A stretch of 64,000 nt of DNA from Helicobacter pylori (GTDB lineage Bacteria; Campylobacterota; Campylobacteria; Campylobacterales; Helicobacteraceae). Position numbers and translations under genes: made by a program. Position 1 is the first letter of the stretch; each line of letters starts with the position of its first letter. Positions 51,752 to 62,881 of this stretch are shown here, piece after piece. Where the stretch lies: contig CP032039.1 of the NCBI GenBank assembly GCA_008032935.1, positions 434,001 through 498,000 of the forward strand, given 5' to 3'. Under the pieces are notes generated by a model. The model had not been told where the DNA came from, ran no database searches, and saw nothing but the letters and a program-made list of their open reading frames with translations.

Positions 51752-52258
51752 ATGTTATCTTCTAATGATTTGTTTATGGTCGTTTTAGGGGCGATTTTAT
51801 TGGTGTTGGTGTGCTTGGTGGGGTATTTGTATCTTAAAGAAAAAGAGTTTTACCATAAAATGAGGCGTTTAGAAAAAACCTTAGACGAATCCTATCAAGA
51901 AAATTATATCTATTCTAAGCGTTTGAAAGAATTAGAGGGGCGTTTGGAAGGCCTTTCTTTAGAAAAGAGCGTTAAAGAGGACAGCTCATTAAAAACGACT
52001 CTTTCACACCTTTATAGCCAGTTGCAAGAAATCCAAAAATCCATGGACAAAGAGCGCGATTATTTAGAAGAAAAAATCATTACTTTAGAAAACAAATTCA
52101 AAGACATGGGGCATTATGCCGCTAGCGATGAAATCAACGAAAAACAGGTTTTAAAAATGTATCAAGAGGGTTATAGCGTGGATTCTATTTCTAAAGAATT
52201 TAAAGTGAGTAAGGGTGAGGTGGAATTTATACTGAACATGGCAGGGTTAAAATGGTAG
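51752..52258 (+). CDS. Membrane-anchored coiled-coil protein with C-terminal HTH
   Basis: This 168-residue protein has an N-terminal membrane segment ([22 protein letters not shown]), then a long heptad-like coiled coil (about residues 30-120, many E/K/L). It ends in a short helix-turn-helix-like segment ([22 protein letters not shown]) similar to resolvase or sigma region 4 turns. The combination suggests a membrane-bound protein that could touch DNA or a partner, but the role is unknown. Its stop overlaps the psd start by 7 bases. Confidence 0.75.
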   Translation: MLSSNDLFMVVLGAILLVLVCLVGYLYLKEKEFYHKMRRLEKTLDESYQENYIYSKRLKELEGRLEGLSLEKSVKEDSSLKTTLSHLYSQLQEIQKSMDKERDYLEEKIITLENKFKDMGHYAASDEINEKQVLKMYQEGYSVDSISKEFKVSKGEVEFILNMAGLKW

Positions 52259-53044
52259 CTTTAAGCAACGCTCTTTCAAGGGTTTTTGGCTCTGTGGCTG
52301 GTTATAAATTCCCTTCTTTTATCCAAAAAGGCATCAACGCCCTTTACGTTAAGATCTTCAAAATTGATTTGAGCGAGTTTGAGCCTTTGGAAAATTACAA
52401 GAGTTTGAACGCCCTTTTCACGCGCTCCTTAAAAAAAGAACGCCCCTTTGACAAAGCCCCTAATATTTGCATTGCGCCTTGCGACGCTTTGATCACCGAA
52501 TGCGCTTTTTTAGACAACGATACCGCCTTACAGATTAAAAGCATGCCCTATAAAGTGCATGAATTAGTGGGCGAAATCAACCCCTTAAGGCTTTCTTTTT
52601 TCTATGTGAATTTCTACCTTTCGCCCAAAGATTACCACCACTACCACGCCCCTTGCGATTTAGAAATTTTAGAGGCTCGTTATTTTGCGGGGAAATTACT
52701 GCCAGTCAATAAGCCCTCACTACACAAAAACAAAAATCTGTTTGTGGGCAATGAGAGAGTGGTGCTTGTTGCAAAAGACATTCAAGGCAATCAATTGTAT
52801 TTTGTAGCGGTGGGGGCGTTAAATGTGGGTAAAATGCGTTTTAATTTTGATAAGAATATCCAAACTAACGCTAAAGCCCGTTTCACGCAAACCTACTCTT
52901 ACAACCCGCCGATTAAGGTGAAAAAGGGGGATAATTTAGGGAATTTTGAAATGGGCTCTACTATCGTTTTATTCATTCAAAACACCGCTTTTAAAGATTT
53001 GAGAGAAAAAAGCGTGAAGTTTGGGGAAAGTATAGGGGAATTTC

Positions 53045-53055
<11 letters not shown>
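52252..53055 (+). CDS. psd: Phosphatidylserine decarboxylase proenzyme
   Basis: Psd makes phosphatidylethanolamine from phosphatidylserine at the inner membrane. The 267-residue proenzyme cleaves itself within the GST site to form the pyruvoyl group; here the site reads [11 protein letters not shown] (near residue 237). Other family features are the [13 protein letters not shown] segment with catalytic histidines and LPVNKPSL. The short length without a long N-terminal extension fits the bacterial type. It overlaps nadA by 11 bases. Confidence 0.95.
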
Positions 53056-54876
<1,821 letters not shown>

Positions 54877-54900
54877 AAACTTTAAAAAGGGGTTATTAAC

Positions 54901-57900
54901 ATGCTAAAAGAATATTTAGAAAGCATTAGAGATCTGACGCCTGAAAAGAATGAACTCACGCACCGCCCTTTTTTACACAACTTGCTTGATAAGTTAAAAA
55001 ACCATTTCAATAAAGAGTTTAAGATTGAACATGAGCCTAAAAAAGACAAACAATGGGGTCAGCCTGATTTTCGCATCTCTTATCAAGGGCTTAACATCGG
55101 CTATATAGAAAATAAAAAAGTGGGGTTCGATCTTAACCAACTCTTAGAAGAAAAACAAATCCTTAAATACTTAGAATTAAACCCTAACCTCATGCTCACC
55201 GATTACCTTAATTTCGTGTGGGTAGGGAAAGATGAAAATAATGAGCCTTCAATTAAAAGAAAAATCTCTATCGCTAGCCTTGATGAGCCCCCTAAACCCC
55301 CAAAACCCAACCCGCAAACTACCGAGCGCGATCTGATTGATTTCTTTAGAGGGTTTTTCAATCACGAAGCAGCCCCTATCACTAACGCTAAAGATTTCGC
55401 AAACGCATTAAGCGCGCCCACCAAGTATTTAAAAGACGCTTTAATCCAATACCAAAAAGACACGCAAGTTTCTAGCATTTTTAAGAATTTTAAAGAATAT
55501 CTTTATGAAGAATTGAGTTTTGAAGACTTTAGCGATGCGTTCGCTCAAACGCTCACCTACAGCCTTTTTCTAGCCAAGCTCAACCACCCTTTTGAAAAAA
55601 TTAATTTGGATAATGTGAGGAGTTCCATCCCTAAAAATTTCGCTGTGATCAGAGAAATGGCGGATTTTTTAAAGAAGCTTGATGCAATCAAAGAAATCCA
55701 ATGGCTTTTAAATGAAATTCTAAGCTTAATCAATCATGTTGATATGGATTCTATTATTAAAGATTTGAATGACGATAAAGACCCTTATTTGCACTTTTAT
55801 GAAACCTTTTTAAGCGCTTATGACCCTAAATTGCGAGAGAAAAAGGGCGTGTATTACACCCCAGATTCTGTGGTGGAATTCATCATTAACGCTTTGGATA
55901 GCCTGCTCAAAACGCATTTCAAAGACGCTCCTTTAGGCTTAAAAAGCGCTTTAGATAACGAAAACATCAAGCTCTTAGACTTTGCCACCGGCACCGGCAC
56001 TTTTTTATTAGAGGCGTTCAGGAAAGCGCTAGAAGTGAGAAAAACAAGCGATGGAGGCACCTCCACTAAAGAGGACAAATACCAAAACCTCTTGAAGCAA
56101 TTTTATGGGTTTGAATACTTGATCGCTCCTTATGCCATCGCTCATTTGAATCTCAGCCAAGCCTTTAAGGAGGAATTTAAAAAACCTCTCAAAGAAAACG
56201 ATGCGCTTCAAATCATTTTAACCAACACCCTCATACAGCCTAGTGAAATCATCGCTCGTCGTGGGCTACAACCGATTTTTGAAAAAGAGCTTAAAAGTGC
56301 TCAAGAAATTAAAAAAGATGAAAAGATCCTTATCATCACCGGTAATCCCCCTTATAGCGGGGCGAGCAGTAATGAGGGCTTGTTTGAATGGGAAGTAAAA
56401 GCCACTTACGGCATAGAGCCTGAATTTCAAACCATAGAAATTGAAAAAAATGTTAAGCTTACCGACAAAATCAAAAAACTTCTAAACAACATTCAAACCC
56501 AAAAGCAAGGCGATAAAAGCGTCAAAAACACCAACAAAGATGCCCTAAAGAATCTTAAACAACTCCATTCCAAATACAAACTACAAAATGAGAAAAACCC
56601 TAAATGGCTCCTAGACGATTACGTGAAATTCATGCGTTTCGCTCAAAACAAGATCGAATCATTAGGGCATGGCCTTTTTGGCTTTATCTCTAACAACGCC
56701 TTTTTAGACAACCCTACTTTTAGGGGGTTAAGGTGCTCTCTTTTAGAATGCTACGATGAGCTTTATATCTTAAATTTGCATGGAAACGCTAGGAAAAAGG
56801 AGGAAACCCCACAAGGCACAAAAGATGAAAACGTTTTCAATATCATGCAAGGCGTGTCCATTAATCTTTTTGTCAAAAAGGTGCAAACAACCAAGCAAAA
56901 AATCCACTATTATGATGTTTATGGCCAAAGGGCTGAAAAATACGCCTTTTTAGCCCAAAACGATTTGAATAGCATTGAATGGCTTGAGATTGCCCCAAGA
57001 GAGCCTTCTTACTTGCTCATACCCCAAAAAACGCCCTTGTTAGATGAATACGAACAAGGCTTTAGCGTTCAGGAGGTGTTTCAAGTTGGAAGCACTGGCA
57101 TTTGTTCGCAACGAGATCATGTCGTTTTCCATAAAGACAAAGAAAGCTTGTTAAAGCTTTTAAAAGATTTTTCAACCTTAGAACCCAGTGAATTACGCAG
57201 AATTTATGATATTAAAAAAGATGGCAGAGATTGGCGTTTAGAATATGCCATTAAAGATGTTAAGGCAAACGCTAACAATTTAGAAAAATACATTGTTTTG
57301 TGCCAATACCGCCCTTTTGATTTTTACTACACTTATTATACCGGTAAATCAAAGTCTTTTATCGCTTATCCACGAGGCGAAGTATTCAAGCACATGTTAC
57401 CCACCCACCCAACAAACCCTAAAACACCCAATCAAACGCACCAAAATGTTGCACTCAACATCTCACGACAAAGCAAAATGCATGGCGAATGGCGTTATGT
57501 GATGGCACATAAAGAATTAGTTGATATAAATCTAATAGCTTCGGCAGGAAGCATGGGGGTAGGATATAATTACCCCCTTTATCAATTCAAACACCCCAAC
57601 TACACCGAAAATTTTACGCCAGAGTTTAGAAGCTTTATAGACAAGCATTATAGCCACCCTTTTGAGCCGCTAGAGGTTTTAGGCTATATCTATGCACTAT
57701 TGTATTCCCCAAACTACCGCAAGCGTTATGAAGAGTTTCTCAAAGCCGATTACCCTAAAATCCTTTTCACAAACAATAAGGATTTGTTTAGGGCTTTAAG
57801 CCTTTTAGGGATTGAATTAATCGGCTTGCATGTCTTAAATAAAGAAAACTTGAATTACAGCTTTGGAAAATTAAAAGACGCCACCATAGGCGAATCCTGC

Positions 57901-58257
57901 TATTCACCAAGCAGCAAATTAACAGAAGCGCATGATCGTAACCCCATCATCAAAAAACCCGCTTATAACGAGCCAGAACAACGGCTTTATATCAACCATA
58001 GCGCTTATTTTAGGGGGGTGAGTGAAGAAATTTATGATTATAGAATAGGGGGGTATGGCGTTTTAGACAAATATTTAAAAAGCCATAAAAACGAGCCTTG
58101 CGACTTTGATCATGTAAGCAATATCATTAAAGTCATCGCGCGCACGATTGAAATCCAAAAAACGCTTGGATTTTTAACGAGCGATTTGCCCCATTTAAAA
58201 GGGAATGACAGCAAAGCGTTAATGCAAGAAATCTTGCAAAATCCACCCCCCATTTAA
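54901..58257 (+). CDS. Single-chain restriction-modification enzyme (type IIG/ISP-like)
   Basis: One polypeptide of 1118 residues holds nuclease, methyltransferase and specificity parts. The N-terminal PD-(D/E)xK nuclease has QPDFRIS and GYIENKKVG (near residues 52-70). The gamma-class adenine methyltransferase has KKGVYYTP, the SAM motif FATGTGTFLLEAF and the catalytic NPPY (ITGNPPYSG, near residue 483). The C-terminal part carries the ISP-type specificity core (ALNISRQSK, MAHKELVDINL, GYNYPLYQF, near residues 860-900). No helicase domain is seen. The gene ends at a C6 run (58246-58251) where the 283-bp repeat begins, so the true C-terminus may have been altered by recombination. Confidence 0.88.
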   Translation: MLKEYLESIRDLTPEKNELTHRPFLHNLLDKLKNHFNKEFKIEHEPKKDKQWGQPDFRISYQGLNIGYIENKKVGFDLNQLLEEKQILKYLELNPNLMLTDYLNFVWVGKDENNEPSIKRKISIASLDEPPKPPKPNPQTTERDLIDFFRGFFNHEAAPITNAKDFANALSAPTKYLKDALIQYQKDTQVSSIFKNFKEYLYEELSFEDFSDAFAQTLTYSLFLAKLNHPFEKINLDNVRSSIPKNFAVIREMADFLKKLDAIKEIQWLLNEILSLINHVDMDSIIKDLNDDKDPYLHFYETFLSAYDPKLREKKGVYYTPDSVVEFIINALDSLLKTHFKDAPLGLKSALDNENIKLLDFATGTGTFLLEAFRKALEVRKTSDGGTSTKEDKYQNLLKQFYGFEYLIAPYAIAHLNLSQAFKEEFKKPLKENDALQIILTNTLIQPSEIIARRGLQPIFEKELKSAQEIKKDEKILIITGNPPYSGASSNEGLFEWEVKATYGIEPEFQTIEIEKNVKLTDKIKKLLNNIQTQKQGDKSVKNTNKDALKNLKQLHSKYKLQNEKNPKWLLDDYVKFMRFAQNKIESLGHGLFGFISNNAFLDNPTFRGLRCSLLECYDELYILNLHGNARKKEETPQGTKDENVFNIMQGVSINLFVKKVQTTKQKIHYYDVYGQRAEKYAFLAQNDLNSIEWLEIAPREPSYLLIPQKTPLLDEYEQGFSVQEVFQVGSTGICSQRDHVVFHKDKESLLKLLKDFSTLEPSELRRIYDIKKDGRDWRLEYAIKDVKANANNLEKYIVLCQYRPFDFYYTYYTGKSKSFIAYPRGEVFKHMLPTHPTNPKTPNQTHQNVALNISRQSKMHGEWRYVMAHKELVDINLIASAGSMGVGYNYPLYQFKHPNYTENFTPEFRSFIDKHYSHPFEPLEVLGYIYALLYSPNYRKRYEEFLKADYPKILFTNNKDLFRALSLLGIELIGLHVLNKENLNYSFGKLKDATIGESCYSPSSKLTEAHDRNPIIKKPAYNEPEQRLYINHSAYFRGVSEEIYDYRIGGYGVLDKYLKSHKNEPCDFDHVSNIIKVIARTIEIQKTLGFLTSDLPHLKGNDSKALMQEILQNPPPI

Positions 58258-58529
58258 TGCCAATATCGCCCTTATCTTATCGCGCCAAGCCAAAGCCATC
58301 GGAGATTTTGACTTTGATGCCGCATTCATCAGCAAAGAAGCGAGCGACAACAATATCTACCGCAGAGGCGGAGGTTCAGCCTTCCCTTCATTCTGCCTTG
58401 TCTAATCTCGCTTTAGTTTGCGATAGAGGCTCTAAAGTAAGCCCCATTTCTAATCTTTTTGTAACGAACATGCTTTGCGATTTGCATGTGAACGGATCGG
58501 GGAGTTACGCGTTTTTGTTGTATCGTTTA
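58247..58529 (+). repeat. 283-bp direct repeat, copy 1 (specificity-domain relics)
   Basis: This block recurs at 62860-63142 with three mismatches by my reading. It contains no intact gene. In one frame it reads NIALILSRQAKAIGDF...GGGSAFP, and in another NLALVCDRGSK...GSGSYAFLLYRL. Both resemble the specificity core of the R-M enzyme just upstream (ALNISRQSK...GYNYPLYQF). It is thus two short relics of other alleles of that domain placed in series. Confidence 0.9.
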
Positions 58530-58829
58530 ACATAGCAAAAACCACTCATAAATCAACCATTTACTCCATTTAAAAGAGTGTGAGTTAGGTATAAGGAAAA
58601 CTTGTATCAGGTTTATGGGAATGGATATTAGAAAGTGGTAGGGTTATGATTGTCCATATTTGCCTGATTTATCTATTAAAGTCAAAAGTCCAAGCGTCTT
58701 CGTTGAAAAATAAAGCCTTTTTAAGAGCTTGAATTTGAAAAGAGTTTATATCATTGCTCAGTAAAAAGCAGATTTTTATGTTTTTTACAATCTAAAGCTG
58801 AAGTTATTCTCTAAAAACTTGTAACGCAA
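58530..58829. other. Gap without a recognised gene
   Basis: About 300 AT-rich bases between the repeat copy and the first glycosyltransferase gene. I see no open frame of note, no RNA gene and no clear promoter. Confidence 0.6.
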
Positions 58830-60287
58830 TCAAACCCGTTCAAAATAGGTTGTTTCGTTGGTATTAGATGGCGCATCTTCTTTCAAGAGATGGGGTGCAA
58901 AACATTTAATGGCGCTAATAATATCTTGCGGGTTCACAAAATCCACTGGTGGGTGCGGCATAGTCATGGCTTTGAACATCCAGTTGCTAGACCTAGAAAT
59001 TATTTTTTGAAAATCTCTTGGATAGATCATATGGATATTAGGGCCAATTTCCTTTGGGTAGGGGTGGAATCTTGGGCTTGAGAGACCTGAAGAGACTATG
59101 AACGCATGAGGGATTTTCAAACAAGCGCTCAAATGCGTGATGGAAGACTCATTGCCCATCGCAAAACTAGCGTTCTTTAAAAGATAAAGGTATTCTATCA
59201 AATCGGTTTGATTGACTAAAGAAATGGCATTTTTGTGGCGTTTTAGAATGGAATTGGCAAGCTTTTCATCTTCTTTAGAGTTCCCGCAAAGAATGAGTTG
59301 GTAGTCAGGATTTAAAAAATAGATCATCTCATCAAAGCGTTTATACACTCTAAAATCATCGCTAGCTCCGAGATTCAACACGCCATAAGGTGGTTTTAGA
59401 ATATTCTTAAACTTTTCATATTCAAAAGCGATGGGGAGTTTTAATTCAAGTTCAACAAACCCTATATCCACGCCTTTAAAATGCTTAAAAAAAGACTGAA
59501 AAAAATCTTGATTTGAATCATAGAGAAATTGCGGCACTTCTTTAGGGTAGAATAAATGCGTGTAAAAGCTTTTTCTAATTTCCCCTCTCTTTCTATAATC
59601 AGTCCTAAAGGAAGATTCTATTGGGTGGGTGCAAAAAACCCCCACTTTATTTTCGGCAATCAAGTGCTTTATAATAGCGTCTTCTTTAGTTGAAAAATAA
59701 AACATAGAACTATTAATGCATATCTCATAGCTTTCTTTTCTTAAATTAGAAACATCTTCGTAGCGTTTTCTCATGAACTTTGGGAGAAAAAATAACAATT
59801 CTTTTAATTTTGAAAGGCGTGAGCCATTAGCGCCAATCCGCAAGTATTTTTCCCAGTAAATGTTATCTAAAAAGATAAACTTATCTATATATTGGGAATC
59901 GCAATGGATTGCCATATCCTTGATAGTAGCGTTTCCAATAAAGGTGGTTTCATAATCTTCAAAATATTTTTTAAAAAGAGGTAAAAAATTGCGATAGAGT
60001 ATATAATCTCCAATAATGTCCAAGCGGATAAAACATAAGGTTTTTTTACGAATGGGTGGAGGAGTAGGCTTTGTGAGGGTGAGCAATCTGTCTAGTTGGT
60101 TTTGGATGTGAACAAGGTTATCTTTTTGAAAGGTATAACGATTTTTAAAGAACCTTCTAATAACAGGAATCTTTTGAATAAGAGGAATTTTTGCAATGGT
60201 TACAACCATTAAAACGAAAGCTACATAAGGGCAATAATAAAGATAGGATAATTTTGACTTTAAAAACAAAGAGAGTAAAGATTTCAA
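58830..60287 (-). CDS. GT9-family glycosyltransferase (heptosyltransferase-like) A
   Basis: This 485-residue protein has an N-terminal hydrophobic anchor (YYCPYVAFVLMVVTIAKIPL) and a GT-B fold like ADP-heptose:LPS heptosyltransferases. Visible features are CFIRLDIIGDYILYRNFLP near residue 85 (first nucleotide-fold strand), YGVLNLGASDDFR near residue 305, and FAMGNESSITHLSACLKIP near residue 395, the family's acceptor/donor loop. The anchor and the extra length set it apart from standard WaaC/WaaF. It faces the second paralogue (60692) across a shared intergenic region and the pair lies inside the repeat-bounded module. Likely role: LPS or surface glycan assembly; sugar unknown. Confidence 0.8.
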   Translation of the reverse strand: MKSLLSLFLKSKLSYLYYCPYVAFVLMVVTIAKIPLIQKIPVIRRFFKNRYTFQKDNLVHIQNQLDRLLTLTKPTPPPIRKKTLCFIRLDIIGDYILYRNFLPLFKKYFEDYETTFIGNATIKDMAIHCDSQYIDKFIFLDNIYWEKYLRIGANGSRLSKLKELLFFLPKFMRKRYEDVSNLRKESYEICINSSMFYFSTKEDAIIKHLIAENKVGVFCTHPIESSFRTDYRKRGEIRKSFYTHLFYPKEVPQFLYDSNQDFFQSFFKHFKGVDIGFVELELKLPIAFEYEKFKNILKPPYGVLNLGASDDFRVYKRFDEMIYFLNPDYQLILCGNSKEDEKLANSILKRHKNAISLVNQTDLIEYLYLLKNASFAMGNESSITHLSACLKIPHAFIVSSGLSSPRFHPYPKEIGPNIHMIYPRDFQKIISRSSNWMFKAMTMPHPPVDFVNPQDIISAIKCFAPHLLKEDAPSNTNETTYFERV

Positions 60288-60383
60288 AAATAGCTCCTAT
60301 TTTTTAGCGTTCAATCAGTAAAATCCACGCAAAGATTAAGAATAAATAAAGATGTGATTATAGCAAAAAGTCTCTTATCAAAG

Positions 60384-60581
60384 CTACATCTTGCGGTAAT
60401 TGATAAAACCCACAATCTTTTCACCCTCTTTTTCAATGTCAATCAAACCCATATCGTTTGAGCCATTAGGCGGGGTGATGTCTAAAAAACGCTCATTGAA
60501 AGGCCGCCATCTGGCAATGGAGGCGCTGAGTTCGTTAGGATAAACCCAATAGAGGGGTTTTGACTCACTTAATGAAGCCAT
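60384..60581 (-). pseudogene. Fragment of an unrecognised gene (65 codons)
   Basis: A minus-strand frame encodes PLYWVYPNELSASIARW and ends in GEKIVGFINYRKM. It has convincing protein composition but no Shine-Dalgarno of note, and it is short and wedged between the two glycosyltransferase genes. It looks like a leftover of a larger gene, possibly carried in with the module. I do not recognise the parent. Confidence 0.4.
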
Positions 60582-60653
60582 TAATCATTGTTTTTAGCCT
60601 TAGCTCTGTGCCTAAATCTGTGGTGCTGGTGTATCAAAGTTTTAAATTTGTGT

Positions 60654-60659
60654 TATACT
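60654..60659 (+). promoter_or_regulatory. Extended -10 element for glycosyltransferase B
   Basis: TGTTATACT is an extended -10 located 33 bases before the TTG at 60692. It argues that translation of the glycosyltransferase begins downstream of it and not at the in-frame TTG/ATG codons near 60560-60572. Confidence 0.5.
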
Positions 60660-60691
60660 ACAAGATAAAATTTTTGTTTGGGATTAATATT

Positions 60692-62056
60692 TTGAAACTA
60701 CTATTACCTATTGCAATCCTACTATTACCTATTGTGCTTGTTTACGCTTATTTTAACCGAAAGACTTCTGATTGGTCTCTTAGGCTCTTTGAAATGACGC
60801 AACGCCTGATTGACAAGCTGCTTTCTATCGCTCCCATTAAACGCCAAAACGCCACAGAAAAAGCCTTGTGTATTGTGAGACTGGATGTGGTGGGGGATTA
60901 TATTTTAACGCGCAATTTTTTTGCCCCCTTCAAAGAGCATTACGAAGATTATAAGATTGTTTTTATTGGCAATTCAATCATCAAAGATTTGAGTGTGGTT
61001 GCCGATAGCCCTTATGTTGATGAATTTTATTTCTTAGATCATTCCATTTGGAATCAATATAATGGATACATTCACAGCAGGCAACATGCCTTTAGATTTC
61101 TGCGTTATTTGCTCAAATTTTTCATCAAGCGCTACAATGAATTGTTGATGCTTAAAAAAACGCATTACGAGATTGCCATTAACCCCATTTTGCCTTGGGG
61201 TGACATTTTAAGAGATGATATAGTGATGAAACACTTAGACGCTTCTTTTAAGGTTAGCGTAAGGCATGAACCTTTTGTGGATAGGGGTCATCATAGTGTC
61301 TATGTTAGCGACGGGAAAATCAGTCATTTTTACACCCATCTTTTCAATATCCCTAAGGTGAGCAAATTCTTATTTGAATTCCATCAAGACTTATTTTCTG
61401 CTTTTTTCAAAACTTTTAAAGGAGTGGATTTAGCTCCTGTATCTTTTGGCATGGAATTGCCACCATCTTCAGTTCTTAAAGAAAGTTCGCAAAATTTACT
61501 CAATGGTTTGAGTTCTCGCTATGGCGTGTTGAATTTGGGATCAAGCGATTTTTTTAGGTGTTATAGGTATTTTAATAGGATTGTGCGTTATTTGAATGAA
61601 GACATTCAGCTAGTGATTTGCGGGACAACGCCCACAGAAGCAAAAGAAGCTGCTAAATTGGTAAAAGCTCATAAAAATGCCATATCGTTAGTAGGGAAAA
61701 CTAGCTTATTGGAATACGCCTATATCATTAAGGGCGCTGAATTTGCATTAGGAAATGAATCCAGTATCGCTCATTTTGCAGCGGCTCTTAAAGTGCCTTA
61801 CATCTTTATTTTAAGCAATGGCAGTTCTTATGCAACCTTTCACCCTTATCCTAGAACGCTTTGCGCTACCCATCATGTGATTTATCCCACCGAATTTGCA
61901 AATCTTAGAGAATCAAAGAAAATTTGGGAACAACGAGATGTGAATACGATAAAACCTAGTGCCGTGATAGCAAGCATCAAAGAACACGCCCCACATTTAT
62001 TAAAAGAGAACACTCCTGATGATATTGATAAAGATTACTTCATAGAAGAAGTGTGA
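60692..62056 (+). CDS. GT9-family glycosyltransferase (heptosyltransferase-like) B
   Basis: This is a paralogue of the minus-strand gene at 58830. From the TTG at 60692 it has 454 residues; the open frame extends upstream to 60560. It shows a hydrophobic anchor (LKLLLPIAILLLPIVLVYAY), LCIVRLDVVGDYILTRNFFAP, YGVLNLGSSDFFRCYRYF, LVICGTTPTEA and FALGNESSIAHFAAALKVP, matching gene A motif by motif, so the pair arose by duplication. C-termini are also alike (HAPHLLKE in both). The two genes are transcribed away from each other. Expected function is transfer of a heptose-like sugar in surface glycan synthesis. Confidence 0.8.
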   Translation: MKLLLPIAILLLPIVLVYAYFNRKTSDWSLRLFEMTQRLIDKLLSIAPIKRQNATEKALCIVRLDVVGDYILTRNFFAPFKEHYEDYKIVFIGNSIIKDLSVVADSPYVDEFYFLDHSIWNQYNGYIHSRQHAFRFLRYLLKFFIKRYNELLMLKKTHYEIAINPILPWGDILRDDIVMKHLDASFKVSVRHEPFVDRGHHSVYVSDGKISHFYTHLFNIPKVSKFLFEFHQDLFSAFFKTFKGVDLAPVSFGMELPPSSVLKESSQNLLNGLSSRYGVLNLGSSDFFRCYRYFNRIVRYLNEDIQLVICGTTPTEAKEAAKLVKAHKNAISLVGKTSLLEYAYIIKGAEFALGNESSIAHFAAALKVPYIFILSNGSSYATFHPYPRTLCATHHVIYPTEFANLRESKKIWEQRDVNTIKPSAVIASIKEHAPHLLKENTPDDIDKDYFIEEV

Positions 62057-62177
62057 AGCAGTCCAAACAACGCCATCTATTATTATAACGCCGTTTTCCA
62101 TCCTTGCTTTTAGGGTGTCTGACTGGATAAGGGGCGTAAATAGAGGTTGTAATTATGCAATTAGGTCTGTTACAAAT

Positions 62178-62240
62178 AAAATTGCACTCCGTTCGTTTTC
62201 ATTATAACGCCCCTTAAAAAACATGAGAAAGATTATAACG
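62178..62240 (-). pseudogene. Relic of the type III mod 5' end
   Basis: About 60 bases match the start region of mod (41080-41140): ATAAAATTGC, CGTTCGTTTTCATTAT and CTTAAAAAACAT are shared. Read on the minus strand it begins MKTNGVQFY against MKTNEAQFY in the intact gene, and the next codons are lost. Confidence 0.85.
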
Positions 62241-62301
62241 ATGATTACCTTATTAGAAGTTTAGCATGCATGTTATAGAGCGCTAATCTCTAATCTGTGC
62301 A

Positions 62302-62604
62302 TCAAGCAAACTTGATGTTTGGATTTTTCTCGCACACAAAAGATAGATCAGGATACCAATTTTGTTTTTCAGCAATAATGATTTCATAACCATTTTTCTT
62401 AGCAAATGTTTTAAACTTAGGGAAAAGTTGGATTTCAAGAATTTTTGAAATAATTTTAGTATCTGGTGAAATTGTATAAATATTTTTATCTATATTAATA
62501 AATCCTTTAATTTTCCAATCTCCCAACTGAGTTGTAACATGGCCAGTCAATTCTGTTGCAAAAACCTTAAGTTTTTCAATAAAACTTTGTTTGACTGATT
62601 CCAT
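62302..62604 (-). pseudogene. EcoRV-like restriction endonuclease, truncated
   Basis: From the ATG at 62604 (AAGGTAG upstream) about 100 residues align with the N-terminal part of EcoRV. Matching positions include IYTISPDTK, ILEIQLFPK, AKKNGYE and NWYPDL, which contains the first catalytic aspartate. The frame ends after NPNIKFA, exactly where EcoRV continues into its DIKT motif with the second aspartate and lysine, so the product cannot cut. No matching methylase gene is in the window. Relatives in H. pylori recognise GATATC. The homology is seen by direct comparison from memory; the loss is plain. Confidence 0.82.
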
Positions 62605-62649
62605 AACTACCTTCCAAACACTCAATTGCCACCAAATATATCTAACTGA

Positions 62650-62655
62650 TTATAA
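62650..62655 (-). promoter_or_regulatory. Extended -10 element of the EcoRV-like relic
   Basis: On the minus strand TGTTATAAT lies about 46 bases before the ATG at 62604. It indicates that the relic once was, and may still be, transcribed. Confidence 0.5.
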
Positions 62656-62696
62656 CACGAAAATTATCGCTTTTAGTGTTGTAAAAATTTGCTTTC

Positions 62697-62881
62697 CCTT
62701 ACCAAATGAGCGCTTCTTTTAAGGCTTTTAAAATCTCTTCACAGCTTTCTAATGCATAAACTTTGATTACCCCACCTCCATTAAATTCTTTAGCCGCACC
62801 GCTTTTAAAACCGCCAATAACCTTTTTAAGACGAGACAAAATCACGCTCTCAGAATGCTCCCCCATTTAATACCAATATCG
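62697..62881 (-). pseudogene. Relic of the type III mod 3' end with a 225-base internal deletion
   Basis: The block matches the end of the mod gene at 38846, but bases equivalent to 38886-39110 are missing. The deletion joins two copies of AAAATCTCT (38877-38885 and 39102-39110), the mark of recombination or slippage between short repeats. It removes 75 codons in frame. On the minus strand it still reads MGEHSESVILSRLKKVIGGF and ends in ALKEALIW with a stop. Near 62866 it runs into the 283-bp repeat. Confidence 0.9.
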
